A stretch of 64,000 nucleotides of DNA, taken from positions 682,001 through 746,000 of the forward strand of contig CAWIEX010000010.1 in assembly GCA_963835295.1 (NCBI GenBank), read 5' to 3'. Each line of letters opens with the position of its first letter. Position 1 is the stretch's first letter. Made by a program: the position numbers and the translations under genes. The DNA comes from JAOPZW01 sp963835295. Its GTDB lineage: Bacteria > Actinomycetota > Thermoleophilia > Solirubrobacterales > Solirubrobacteraceae. Positions 28,523 to 36,123 of the stretch are shown here, in pieces. Below the pieces are notes generated by a model. It did not search any database. It had not been told where the DNA came from and saw nothing but the letters and a program-made list of their open reading frames with translations.

Positions 28523-28733
28523 GCTTACTGCCGCATCGAGGGAAGGAGGCACAGGCGGTCGTGGCGTCCACGTCCCTTTCGCGCGGATGTGTCCTGGCTA
28601 GCGGTCGTGCTGCGACCTCTCTGCAGGACAGTTCCGTCCGCGCCGCCGCGGCGGCTCCCAAGGCGCACACGACGGAGGAAGACGACGCGCCCCGCACCGC
28701 CGCTCCTCCCTTCCCCTCGGTGATGCTGTAAGC
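28523..28733 (-). repeat. Structured repeat element, copy 2 (inverted relative to copy 1)
   Basis: Read on the minus strand, this 211-base element shares with the copy at 14314-14493 the opening CAGCATCACCGAGGG, the central hairpin GTCCTG-N6-GGTCG-N5-CGACC-N6-CAGGAC (28591-28629), the flank ACACnTCCnCGCG and the closing CTTCCCTCGnTGC. Outer ends GCTTAC (28523-28528) and GTAAGC (28728-28733) are complementary, and pairing continues outward into GC-rich flanks. The inner N6 segments differ between copies while the stems are kept. It fills most of the 341-base gap between the hydrolase and radA; I see no gene there. Confidence 0.65.
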
Positions 28734-28823
28734 GCGGCGCAGCGCCACAAACGCCAGCGGACGACCATGCGAGCCGCCAGCGCCCGGGGCGGATTCGACC
28801 GGTGCCCGCCCTAGGCTCCTCAG

Positions 28824-30167
28824 GTGCCCAAGCCGACCTCCGTGTTCGCCTGCTCCGCCTGCGGCGCGCAGACGCCGAAGTGGCACGGCCAGTGCCCGTC
28901 GTGCGGCGAGTGGAACACGCTGACCGAGGAGCGTGCCGCCAGCGGCGCGGCCCGCGCGGCGCGCGCCACGGGACCGGTCGCCCGGCCCGTGCCCCTGCGC
29001 GAGGTCAGCGCCGAGCGCGCGCCGCGCCTGAGCACCGCCATCGGCGAGCTCGACATGGTCCTCGGCGGTGGCCTCGTGCCCGGGTCGCTGGTGCTGCTCG
29101 GCGGCTCACCGGGCATCGGCAAGTCGACGCTGACCAACATGGCTCTCGGCCACCTCGCCGCGGCGGGGCGCTCGACGCTCTACGTCTCCGGCGAGGAGTC
29201 GGCCGCGCAGATCCGCCTGCGGGCCGAGCGCCTGGGGCCCGACGCGCTCGAGGTCCCCGTGCTGGCCGAGACCGACCTCGACGCGGTGCTGGCCGTGCTC
29301 GAGGCCGAGCGGCCCGATGCCTGCGTCATCGACTCGGTGCAGACGCTGCACTCGGGCGCCCTGGAGTCCGCGCCGGGCACGGTCGGCCAGGTGCGCGAGG
29401 TGGCGACCCGCATCAGCGCCGTGGCCAAGCGCCAGGGCACGGCGGTGCTGCTCGTCGGGCACGTCACCAAGGAGGGGGCGCTGGCCGGCCCACGGGTGCT
29501 CGAGCACCTCGTCGACTGCGTGCTGCAGTTCGAGGGCGAGCGCGAGCGCACCTACCGCACGCTGCGCGCCCTGAAGAACCGCTTCGGCTCCACCAACGAG
29601 GTCGGGGTCTTCGAGATGCGCGAGGGCGGCCTCGTCGAGGTCCTCGACGCCAGCGCGCGCTTCGTCGGCGAGGCCACGAAGGCGCCCGGCTCGGTCGTCC
29701 TCGCAGCGATGGAGGGCTCGCGCCCGCTCCTGGTCGAGGTCCAGGCGCTCGTCTCCCAGAGCGAGCTCGTGCCGCCGCGCCGCGTGTGCAACGGCATCGA
29801 CCGCAACCGGCTGGCGCTCGTGCTCGCCGTCCTGGGCCGCCACGCCGGCATCGGCCTGGGCACGAGCGACGTGTTCGTCAACGTCGTGGGCGGCGTGCGC
29901 GTCGACGAGCCGGGAGCCGATCTCGCTGTCGCCCTCGCCGTCGCCAGCGCCGCGCGGGGCACCGCGACCGACCCCTCGCCGCTGGCCTGCTTCGGCGAGG
30001 TGGGGCTCACCGGCGAGCTGCGCACGGTCGCCCACCCCGATCGCCGCGCGCAGGAGGCGGCCAAGTTCGGTCTGCGGACGGTCGTCTCGCCGGCAGAGGC
30101 CCCCACGCTACGTCAGGCCATCGGGTGCGCCTTGTCAAGTGGCCAGCGGGCGCCACGGGCCGCTTGA
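28824..30167 (+). CDS. radA: DNA repair protein RadA
   Basis: RadA (Sms) is a RecA-like ATPase and DnaB-type motor that processes recombination intermediates. The 447-residue product has the N-terminal C4 zinc finger (Cys10, 13, 24, 27), Walker A GGSPGIGKST near residues 93-102, the RadA-specific KNRFG motif ('LKNRFGSTNEVG'), and a C-terminal Lon-like domain ('GVRVDEPGADLAVALAVASA', 'CFGEVGLTGELRTV'). Start is GTG. It is followed directly by disA, a conserved pairing in actinobacteria and firmicutes; RadA restrains DisA activity in studied systems. Confidence 0.96.
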   Translation: MPKPTSVFACSACGAQTPKWHGQCPSCGEWNTLTEERAASGAARAARATGPVARPVPLREVSAERAPRLSTAIGELDMVLGGGLVPGSLVLLGGSPGIGKSTLTNMALGHLAAAGRSTLYVSGEESAAQIRLRAERLGPDALEVPVLAETDLDAVLAVLEAERPDACVIDSVQTLHSGALESAPGTVGQVREVATRISAVAKRQGTAVLLVGHVTKEGALAGPRVLEHLVDCVLQFEGERERTYRTLRALKNRFGSTNEVGVFEMREGGLVEVLDASARFVGEATKAPGSVVLAAMEGSRPLLVEVQALVSQSELVPPRRVCNGIDRNRLALVLAVLGRHAGIGLGTSDVFVNVVGGVRVDEPGADLAVALAVASAARGTATDPSPLACFGEVGLTGELRTVAHPDRRAQEAAKFGLRTVVSPAEAPTLRQAIGCALSSGQRAPRAA

Positions 30168-30213
30168 CACCGCCTTGACGTCCCTAAGCTCGGACTAAAA
30201 ACGCTGCTAGAAT
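30164..30213 (+). promoter_or_regulatory. Candidate disA promoter region
   Basis: The 54-base gap between radA and disA is the least GC-rich stretch nearby. It holds a consensus -35 TTGACA (30164-30169), a second TTGACG (30175-30180), and -10-like TAGAAT at 30208-30213 and TAAAAA at 30196-30201. No pair has an ideal 17-base spacer (TTGACG to TAAAAA is 15), so the exact promoter is uncertain, but independent disA transcription is plausible. Confidence 0.4.
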
Positions 30214-30221
30214 CGGCCTTG

Positions 30222-31334
30222 ATGGCGCAGCGTTCCGGGGATGAGCTCACAGAGCTCGAAGGTCGCCAAGAGCCCCGGCTCGTAAAGGCCTTGGAGATGG
30301 TCGCTCCCGGCACCGCGCTGCGCGAGGGCCTCGACAACATCCTCCACGCCCGCACGGGCGGCCTGATCGTCATCGGCGATCCCGAGGAGCTCAGCTTCCT
30401 CTTCTCGGGCGGCATCAAGCTCGACATCGACTACACGCCGGCCCTGCTCTACCAGGTGGCCAAGATGGACGGCGCGATCGTCCTCAACGGAAACGCGACG
30501 CGCATCACGATGGCCAACGTCCAACTCATGCCGGACCCGACGATCCTCTCGTTGGAGACCGGCACCCGCCACCGCACCGCCGAGCGCGTCTCCAAGCAGA
30601 CCGACGCGCTGGTCATCGCCATCTCCCAGCGCCGCGAGGTCGTCTCGCTCTACGTCGACGGGACCAAGTACATCCTCGAGGACATCCCCGTCGTGCTGGC
30701 CAAGGCCAACCAGGCGCTGGCGACCCTCGACAAGTACCGCACGCGCCTGGACCAGGTCTCGACCCGCCTGACCGCGCTCGAGTTCGAGGGCGGGGCCACG
30801 CTGCACGACGTCCTCACCGTCCTGCAGCGCTCCGAGCTCGTGACGCGCATGGCCGTCGAGATCGAGCGCTACATCGTGGAGCTGGGCACCGAGGGGCGCC
30901 TGATCGAGATGCAGCTCGAGGAGACCATGGTCGGCACCGCCGCCGACAAGGCTGCGCTCGTCCACGACTACCTCGCGCAGGACACCGACGAGGACTTCGC
31001 GTCCGCGCTGGACATGATGGGGCGCCTGGCGCACCAGGACCTGCTCGACTTCGGTCGCCTCGCCGAGCTGCTCGGCTACGACCGCAAGCTCAACACGCTC
31101 GACTATCCGGTCTCGCCGCGCGGCTACCGGATCCTCGGCCGCATCCCGCGGCTGCCCAAGCTTGTCGTACAGCAGATCGTCAAGGAGTTCGGCGGGCTCG
31201 ACGAGATGCTCGCGGCCACCGACGCGGAGCTCGAGACCGTCGAAGGCGTGGGCGAGATCCGCGCCAAGGACATCCGTGAGGGCCTGCGCAGGCTGCAGGA
31301 GATCAACCTCGTGGACCGCTATCTGCAGACCTGA
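30222..31334 (+). CDS. disA: Diadenylate cyclase DisA
   Basis: DisA scans DNA and makes cyclic di-AMP from two ATP. The 370-residue product has the DAC domain with both signature motifs, DGA at residues 83-85 ('MDGAIVLNGNATRI') and RHR at 116-118 ('GTRHRTAERVSKQTDALV'). A helical linker and a C-terminal helix-hairpin-helix DNA-binding domain follow ('GGLDEMLAATDAELETVEGVGEIRAKDIREGL'). ATG at 30222 is the natural start. It lies between radA and carD, the conserved actinobacterial arrangement linking DNA integrity to c-di-AMP. Confidence 0.97.
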   Translation: MAQRSGDELTELEGRQEPRLVKALEMVAPGTALREGLDNILHARTGGLIVIGDPEELSFLFSGGIKLDIDYTPALLYQVAKMDGAIVLNGNATRITMANVQLMPDPTILSLETGTRHRTAERVSKQTDALVIAISQRREVVSLYVDGTKYILEDIPVVLAKANQALATLDKYRTRLDQVSTRLTALEFEGGATLHDVLTVLQRSELVTRMAVEIERYIVELGTEGRLIEMQLEETMVGTAADKAALVHDYLAQDTDEDFASALDMMGRLAHQDLLDFGRLAELLGYDRKLNTLDYPVSPRGYRILGRIPRLPKLVVQQIVKEFGGLDEMLAATDAELETVEGVGEIRAKDIREGLRRLQEINLVDRYLQT

Positions 31335-31360
31335 AGTCGTACATTGACCCCCCAAGGAGG

Positions 31361-31942
31361 ATGACCATTCCCGAAGTCACTGACGCTCAACTCGTGGACG
31401 ACATCGACGTCGACGTCCCTGAGCTCGAGAACATCGAGTTCGAATGCGGCGACAACGTCGTCTATCCGCACCACGGGGCGGGCAAGGTCCTCAAGAAGGA
31501 ACTGCGCAAGATGTTCGGGGAGGAGCGCGAGTACCTCACGATCAAGATCCTGCACAACGACATGACCGTGATGGTCCCCTGTGAGAACGCCGCCCTGGCG
31601 GGGCTGCGGCGGGTCATCGACGAGGAGACGGTCAAGAAGGTTCTTGCTGTGCTGGAGGACGATGTCTCGGAGATGCCCAAGAACTGGAACCGCCGGTTCA
31701 AGCACAACCGCGACAAGATCAAGACCGGCGACATCTACGAGCTCGCCGAAGTCGTGCGGAACCTCGCGATCCGAGAGCATCACAAGGGCCTGTCGACGGG
31801 TGAGAAGCAGATGTTCACCCGGGCCAAGAAGATCCTGGCCTCCGAGCTGATGTACGCGCTCGACAAGGACGAGACCGAGGCCGAGGAGCATCTCGACAAC
31901 CTGCTCGCCGAGTCGGCGGGCGCGAAGGTCGCCACCGCGTAG
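31361..31942 (+). CDS. carD: CarD/CdnL family transcription regulator
   Basis: CarD binds the RNA polymerase beta subunit and stabilises open promoter complexes, notably at rRNA genes. The 193-residue product has an acidic extension (about residues 1-27), the RNAP-interaction domain ('FECGDNVVYPHHGAGKVLKKE...YLTIKILHNDMTVMVPCENA'), and the helical DNA-binding part with the conserved Trp in 'MPKNWNRRFKHNRDKIKTGD'. The AAGGAGG ribosome site (31354-31360) touches the ATG with no spacing; an in-frame ATT at 31367 would be ideally spaced. It is followed by ispD after eight bases. Confidence 0.95.
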   Translation: MTIPEVTDAQLVDDIDVDVPELENIEFECGDNVVYPHHGAGKVLKKELRKMFGEEREYLTIKILHNDMTVMVPCENAALAGLRRVIDEETVKKVLAVLEDDVSEMPKNWNRRFKHNRDKIKTGDIYELAEVVRNLAIREHHKGLSTGEKQMFTRAKKILASELMYALDKDETEAEEHLDNLLAESAGAKVATA

Positions 31943-31950
31943 GAGCGGTA

Positions 31951-32598
31951 TTGGCGGTCGCGCTCGTCGTGGCCGCGGGTCGTGGCGAACGCCTTGGGAA
32001 GCCTGTCCCCAAGGCGTTCGCCAACCTGGCGGGCCGTCCGATGGTGCAATGGTCGGTCGGCGCGCTCCAGCGGGTGGCCGCCGTGACCGAGATCGTCGTC
32101 GCGCTCCCTCCCGGAGTCGCGGCGCCGGACGGCACCATCGGCGTGCCCGGGGGCAGCGAGCGCTCGCACTCGGTGCGCGCCGCGCTGGCTGCGGCGTCCG
32201 GCGCCGACGACGACGTGGTCGTCGTCCACGACGCCGCTCGCCCACTGGTGACGCCCGAGCTCGTCCGCGCCTGCCTCGACGCCCTCGGCGACGCCGATGC
32301 GGCGATCGCCGCCGCGCCCGTCACCGACACGATCAAGGAGTGCGCCGACGGGCGCGTCGTGCGCACGCTCGACCGCTCGCGCCTGTGGGCGGTCCAGACG
32401 CCTCAGGTCTTCCGCCGCGCCGCCCTGCAGCGCGCGCTCGATCAGGACCACCACGCGATCGGCGCGGCCACCGACGACGCCTCGCTGGTGGAGGCGATGG
32501 GCGGGACCGTCCACGTCGTCCCCGCGCCGCGCGAGAACCTCAAGGTCACGACCGAGCTCGACCTGCGCGTGGCCGAGATGCTCCTCGCCGGGCGGTGA
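31951..32598 (+). CDS. ispD: 2-C-methyl-D-erythritol 4-phosphate cytidylyltransferase
   Basis: IspD couples CTP with methylerythritol phosphate in the MEP isoprenoid pathway. The 215-residue product has the nucleotide-binding loop 'VVAAGRGERLGKPVPKAF', 'GGSERSHSVRAAL', 'VVHDAARPLVTPELV' and the C-terminal 'TDDASLVEAMGG...NLKVTTELDL'. The start is TTG at 31951, with AGGAG five bases upstream. It is probably co-transcribed with carD. In M. tuberculosis ispF follows directly; here ispF is 12.5 kb away, and the first 270-bp repeat begins 36 bases after ispD. Confidence 0.95.
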   Translation: MAVALVVAAGRGERLGKPVPKAFANLAGRPMVQWSVGALQRVAAVTEIVVALPPGVAAPDGTIGVPGGSERSHSVRAALAAASGADDDVVVVHDAARPLVTPELVRACLDALGDADAAIAAAPVTDTIKECADGRVVRTLDRSRLWAVQTPQVFRRAALQRALDQDHHAIGAATDDASLVEAMGGTVHVVPAPRENLKVTTELDLRVAEMLLAGR

Positions 32599-32633
32599 GC
32601 GCGGCCGCGCCGTGCTCGCGCTGGCGCGGGCGG

Positions 32634-32904
32634 GCCCTTGGCCTGTGGCGGGCGGGTCCTGTCGCCGCACACGGCCTCAGACTCCGCAGGCTCCGTCTGA
32701 GGGGCGTGTCCCGCGCCACCCGCTCGAGCATCGTCTTTGCCCGGCCGGGTGCCATCGCTGTGGTGCGGTCCGTGAGCGTTTACTCCTTCGCGGCCACAGC
32801 TCCTGTGGTGCGCCGGTACGCCCGTGCTCTCCGCCGGCGTATCGCGCCGCCGTGGTCTGCCTCCGCGTTGGCGAGCCAACGGGTGCGCCCGTGTCTCCTC
32901 GACA
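32634..32904 (+). repeat. 270-bp inverted repeat, left copy
   Basis: This segment is repeated in reverse orientation at 35690-35959 with only three substitutions and one single-base indel over about 270 bases. It contains many short dyads: CCTCAGAC/GTCTGAGG enclosed by ACACG/CGTGT, CCACAG/CTGTGG, TACGCC/GGCGTA, GTTGGC/GCCAAC. No convincing protein is encoded. Weaker similarity extends some 20 bases beyond the left edge. The density of hairpins suggests a structured RNA or a non-autonomous mobile element. Confidence 0.85.
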
Positions 32905-33066
32905 CCCTCCTACGCTGGGCGATCGGCTCGAGCACCCGCTTTCACGGATGGCGATCCCTGATGCGCCGCACTCCGGGCACGGCTGGCGATCCGCCATCGA
33001 CGCGATTTCAGGGGGGCGCTTAGCGCCGCACGTGGGACAGCGAACGCGGGTCTGAGTCTCGGCCAT
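32677..33066 (-). CDS. Small zinc-ribbon protein, probably truncated by the repeat
   Basis: From ATG 33066 the product begins 'AETQTRVRCPTCGAKRPPEIA' and continues 'DRQPCPECGASGIAI', giving two CxxC pairs (Cys10/13 and about Cys30/33) of a four-Cys zinc ribbon. After roughly 50 residues the frame enters the 270-bp repeat and the composition becomes Arg/Gly/Thr-rich, typical of antisense reading. The real protein is likely the first third, or a remnant cut by the repeat. Function is unknown. Confidence 0.4.
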   Translation of the reverse strand: MAETQTRVRCPTCGAKRPPEIASMADRQPCPECGASGIAIRESGCSSRSPSVGGCRGDTGAPVGSPTRRQTTAARYAGGEHGRTGAPQELWPRRSKRSRTAPQRWHPAGQRRCSSGWRGTRPSDGACGV

Positions 33067-33226
33067 CGAGACAACCTTACGGCGGCGCCAAATCTCGTCT
33101 CCGCGCTCTTCCGGACCAGCGAAAGCCGCACTTCCCCTCCGCGCGAGGACCGGTGGTGATCGCGTGCTGCTGTCGATGCTCGCGGGCGGCGTGCTGAGCG
33201 GCTCGGGGGGGCGTCAGACTGGTGGT

Positions 33227-33988
33227 ATGTGCCTGCTGGTGGTCGTATCGCGGATGGTGCCCGAGTGGCCGCTGATCGTGGCAGCCAATCGCGACGAGAA
33301 GTACGCGCGTCCCGCGGATCCCGTCACGGTGCTGCGCGAGCGGCCACGGACGCTTGGAGGCCGTGACCGCCTCGCCGGCGGCACGTGGCTTGCGCTCAAC
33401 GAGCACGGCGTCGTCGCCGGCTTGACCAACCAGCCGAGGCAGCGGTCGCCGAGCGGCCGCTCGCGCGGCGCGATCCCGTTGAGGCTGACCGAGTGCGCCG
33501 ACGCCGGCCATGCGGTCGCGGCGTTCACCGCTTCGGCCGGGCCGGCGGAGTTCAACCCGTGCTGGGCAGTGGCGGCCGACCGGTCGGCGCTGTTCTACCT
33601 CGACCTCACCCGCGCCGATGCGCTCGTGGCGGTTGAGCTCGGGCCGGGTGTGTACATCCTGGAGAACCGCGCGCTTGATGCGTCCAGCCCAAAGGTTGAC
33701 CGCGTCCGTAGGCGACTCGGTGACGTGGCCGCGCACGAGCCGGACGGTCTTCTTGACGCGCTTCGCGCGGTACTTGCCGACCACGTGATCACCGCAGCGC
33801 CTGAAGGCGAGGACGCCTGGTCCCAGCTCGTCTCCCGCGCCTCGGCGTGTTGCGTGCATGCCCAGGTGTACGGCACGCGCTCGTCGATGTTGATCCGTGT
33901 GCCGCGCGCGCCGGACGCTCCGCCTCAGATCTGGGCCTCCAACGGGCCCTCCTGCACGCACCCGCTGACTCCACGCGCCGCGCCGTAA
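33227..33988 (+). CDS. NRDE (TANGO2) family protein
   Basis: The 253-residue product begins 'MCLLVVVSRMVPEWPLIVAANRDEKYARP', with the conserved N-terminal Cys2 and NRDE motif that define the TANGO2/DUF833 family. It continues 'GGRDRLAGGTWLALNEHGVVAGLTN', also typical. Cys2 could act as an N-terminal nucleophile after Met removal. Its biochemical role is unsettled; eukaryotic TANGO2 is linked to lipid or heme handling. I chose ATG 33227 because the family starts at MC; upstream codons in frame are not conserved in style. It lies inside the segment bounded by the inverted repeats. Confidence 0.88.
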   Translation: MCLLVVVSRMVPEWPLIVAANRDEKYARPADPVTVLRERPRTLGGRDRLAGGTWLALNEHGVVAGLTNQPRQRSPSGRSRGAIPLRLTECADAGHAVAAFTASAGPAEFNPCWAVAADRSALFYLDLTRADALVAVELGPGVYILENRALDASSPKVDRVRRRLGDVAAHEPDGLLDALRAVLADHVITAAPEGEDAWSQLVSRASACCVHAQVYGTRSSMLIRVPRAPDAPPQIWASNGPSCTHPLTPRAAP

Positions 33989-34334
33989 CCGAACTCCGTG
34001 TCTACCGAGTCGCGGCAAAGCACCGCCGCGGAGTCCCTGTTCCATTCCCGCCACCGTCGCATTGGACGAAGACCAGCCGGCAGCAGGCGCCGGGCCGGCG
34101 CTGTCGTTTTGAGCAGCACAAGGAGCGGCGCAGGCTGGTCGGTGCAGCGCGCGCCTAACAGGCGACAGGAGCAGCGCTCCGGTCGGTGCGGCCTACCGAC
34201 GTCGCACTCTATGGGGAAGTAGCAGCCCGGCTGCCGCGCTCCGGTTCGCCTCAGCCGGGAACCCGTCTCGCGCCCCGGTTCGGTCGCACTTAGCTGAGGC
34301 GCCTACCGCCGGCCAGCCGGGGAGACTCAACCCC
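33989..34334 (+). other. Non-coding leader upstream of the ZIP-like transporter
   Basis: This 346-base gap holds no supported gene. Near the transporter it has several hairpins, including GGAGC/GCTCC near 34169-34181 and GTCGGT/ACCGAC near 34184-34202, then a GGGGAAGTAGC string at 34213-34223 and a GC-rich inverted region to 34320. The string recalls, but does not match, the GGGGAGUAG of manganese riboswitches. I treat it as a possibly structured 5' leader of the downstream gene only. Confidence 0.3.
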
Positions 34335-35102
34335 ATGACGAACCTCGGAGCGTCGGTCGGCTGGGGTCTTGCCATCGCCGGGAGTCTGCTCGCGGGGGCG
34401 CTGGCCGCGGTGCTGCTGCGGCTCCCCGAGCGCGTAGCGGCGACGCTCACGGCCTTCGGCGGCGGCATCCTGCTGGCGGCGATCGCGTTCGAGCTCGTGC
34501 CGGACGCTGACGCGGGCGCGGGGACCATGCTGACCTCCGGCGGCCTGATCGCGGGCACGCTCGTCTACGTCGGCGCCGACGCCTGGCTCAACCGCGAGCC
34601 GGGGATGCGCGCGATGCGGCGGTCCGGCCACGCCGCCGCAGCCGGGCGGCCGATGAAGCCACCCGCCCGGCACGACGAAACCGCCCGCGGCGAGGCGATC
34701 ACCGCCGGGATCTTCGTCGACGGCGTGCCGGAGTCGATCGCGCTCGGCCTCACGATCGCCCGGAGCGAGCTGGGCGTGGCGCTGCTGGCCGGCATCGTGC
34801 TCGGCAACGTCGTCGAGGCCTACGGCGCCGCCCAGCCGATCCTCGCGGGCGGTCACCGGCCGGGCTTCGTCCTGCGCCTGCTCGGCGGGATCGGCCTGGC
34901 TCTCGCGGCGGCGACGGTGGTCGGCGGCACGGTCCTCGCGGAGGCGAGCCCCGGGCTCGTCGGCACGGCCGAGGCGGTCGCGGCTGGAGCGGTCCTCGCG
35001 GTGGTCTCGATCGCGATCGTGCCGTACGCGTTCGCGGAGGTCAGCAGCCGCGTTGCGACCGCCACCGTGCTCGGCTTCGTCGCCGGCTACCTGCTGTCCT
35101 GA
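34335..35102 (+). CDS. ZIP-family-like metal permease
   Basis: This is a 255-residue membrane protein with about eight hydrophobic segments and a His/Arg-containing middle loop (residues about 88-120). The transport signature of ZIP proteins is partly visible: 'GIFVDGVPESIALGLTI' corresponds to the TM4 metal site and 'GNVVEAYGAAQPI' to TM5. One expected TM4 His is replaced. Divalent metal movement (zinc, manganese or iron) is therefore plausible but unproven. It stands alone in a segment between inverted repeats with a long leader. It ends with a membrane helix 'TATVLGFVAGYLLS'. Confidence 0.78.
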   Translation: MTNLGASVGWGLAIAGSLLAGALAAVLLRLPERVAATLTAFGGGILLAAIAFELVPDADAGAGTMLTSGGLIAGTLVYVGADAWLNREPGMRAMRRSGHAAAAGRPMKPPARHDETARGEAITAGIFVDGVPESIALGLTIARSELGVALLAGIVLGNVVEAYGAAQPILAGGHRPGFVLRLLGGIGLALAAATVVGGTVLAEASPGLVGTAEAVAAGAVLAVVSIAIVPYAFAEVSSRVATATVLGFVAGYLLS

Positions 35103-35138
35103 GCGCATGCCGCAGCGTCGCCGCTCTACGCTTCGTGG

Positions 35139-35453
35139 ATGATTCCTCCTGCGACCCTTCTCATGTGGTTTCTGCTGCGTTCGCCGGAGCTGGCCGAGGA
35201 CTTTGAGCGTCTGATGACCGAGGATCGCGACATCGTCCGCGGGTCGCTGGACACGGTCTCGGATTATCGGCTTACGCGGCCGGCGGACGTGCCGGGACAG
35301 TCCATCGGTCAAGCCGATTACGTGCTGATCGCCGAGATCGTCGAAGTGGAGCGCTTCGAGCAACAGGCGAGCGAACAGATCCAACGCATGGAGGACGACT
35401 TGGCGCATCTCGTCTCGACCCGGGGGCTGCTCGTCCTGCGTCCCGTCCTTTGA
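35139..35453 (+). CDS. Hypothetical protein, possible dimeric alpha-beta barrel
   Basis: The 104-residue product has no family I recognise with confidence. The second half, 'ADYVLIAEIVEVERFEQQASEQIQRMEDDLAHLVSTRGLLVLRPV', has the strand-helix-strand rhythm of a ferredoxin-like barrel as in Lrp-type ligand domains, but no HTH is present. ATG 35139 lies 37 bases after the ZIP-like gene in the same direction, so co-transcription is likely. Function is unknown. Confidence 0.55.
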   Translation: MIPPATLLMWFLLRSPELAEDFERLMTEDRDIVRGSLDTVSDYRLTRPADVPGQSIGQADYVLIAEIVEVERFEQQASEQIQRMEDDLAHLVSTRGLLVLRPVL

Positions 35454-35689
35454 AATCCGCGTCGGTGGAGGCCGATCAGACCCGCCCTCGGTCTGAGCAC
35501 GTGCGAACTCGCGATCGGAGGAGATCGCTGTCGCTCCGAGGCAAGACGGGAGTCGCGAGCCCGGCGGACAGGAGTGCCGAGATGGACGAGGACCGGCAGT
35601 CGCCGCCGCGCGAGCCGCTCGCTCCTCCTCTTCGCGTGGAAGCAGCATCCGCGCACGCGTAGAACTCGCACTGTCCGACGGCATTCGAC
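35454..35689. other. Non-coding stretch left of the right inverted repeat
   Basis: I see no supported gene here. Short dyads such as GCGATC/GATCGC near 35510-35530 and the less GC-rich composition resemble the rest of the repeat-bounded segment rather than the surrounding core genes. Confidence 0.4.
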
Positions 35690-35959
35690 TGTCGAGAGAC
35701 ACGGGCGCACCCGTTGGCTCGCCAACGCGGAGGCAGACCACGGCGGCGCGATGCGCCGGCGGAGAGCACGGGCGTACCGGCGCACCACAGGAGCTGTGGC
35801 CGCGAAGGAGTAAACGCTCACGGACCGCACCACAGCGATGGCACCCGGCCGGGCAAAGACGATGCTCGAGCGGGTGGCGCGGGACACGCCCCTCAGACGG
35901 AGCCTGCGGAGTCTGAGGCCGTGTCCGGCGACAGGACCCGCCCGCCACAGGCGAAGGGC
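35690..35959 (-). repeat. 270-bp inverted repeat, right copy
   Basis: This is the reverse-oriented partner of 32634-32904. Differences from the left copy include one C/G change in the ACACGG stem; here GGACACG and CGTGTCC pair fully, so this copy keeps the longer stem. The T-to-C change in GGCGTA weakens another stem. The two copies bound 2,785 bases carrying the zinc-ribbon remnant and the TANGO2-like and ZIP-like genes. From 35960 to 36123, before rsgA, I see no gene. Confidence 0.85.
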
Positions 35960-36123
35960 TGCCGAGCACCAGCGCGCGGGAGCGCCGTCCCCGCGCTTGC
36001 GCCGGCGCCCGCGCCTCCGTACCGTTCGTGCCTGGTGCGCCACCTCGACATCCGCCTGCTCGCCGCCTCGGTGCTGACGGTCGTTCCCACCGTCTAGCCC
36101 AAGCACCGAGCCTGGAGAGCACC

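Noticed and set aside
32297..33055. Plus-strand frame continuing from ispD through the 270-bp repeat
   Set aside because: It is out of frame with ispD; the same residues appear in an opposite frame over the second repeat only because the DNA is repeated.
35454..35662. Short frame after the hypothetical gene
   Set aside because: Low-complexity charged product, no ribosome site and no recognisable fold.
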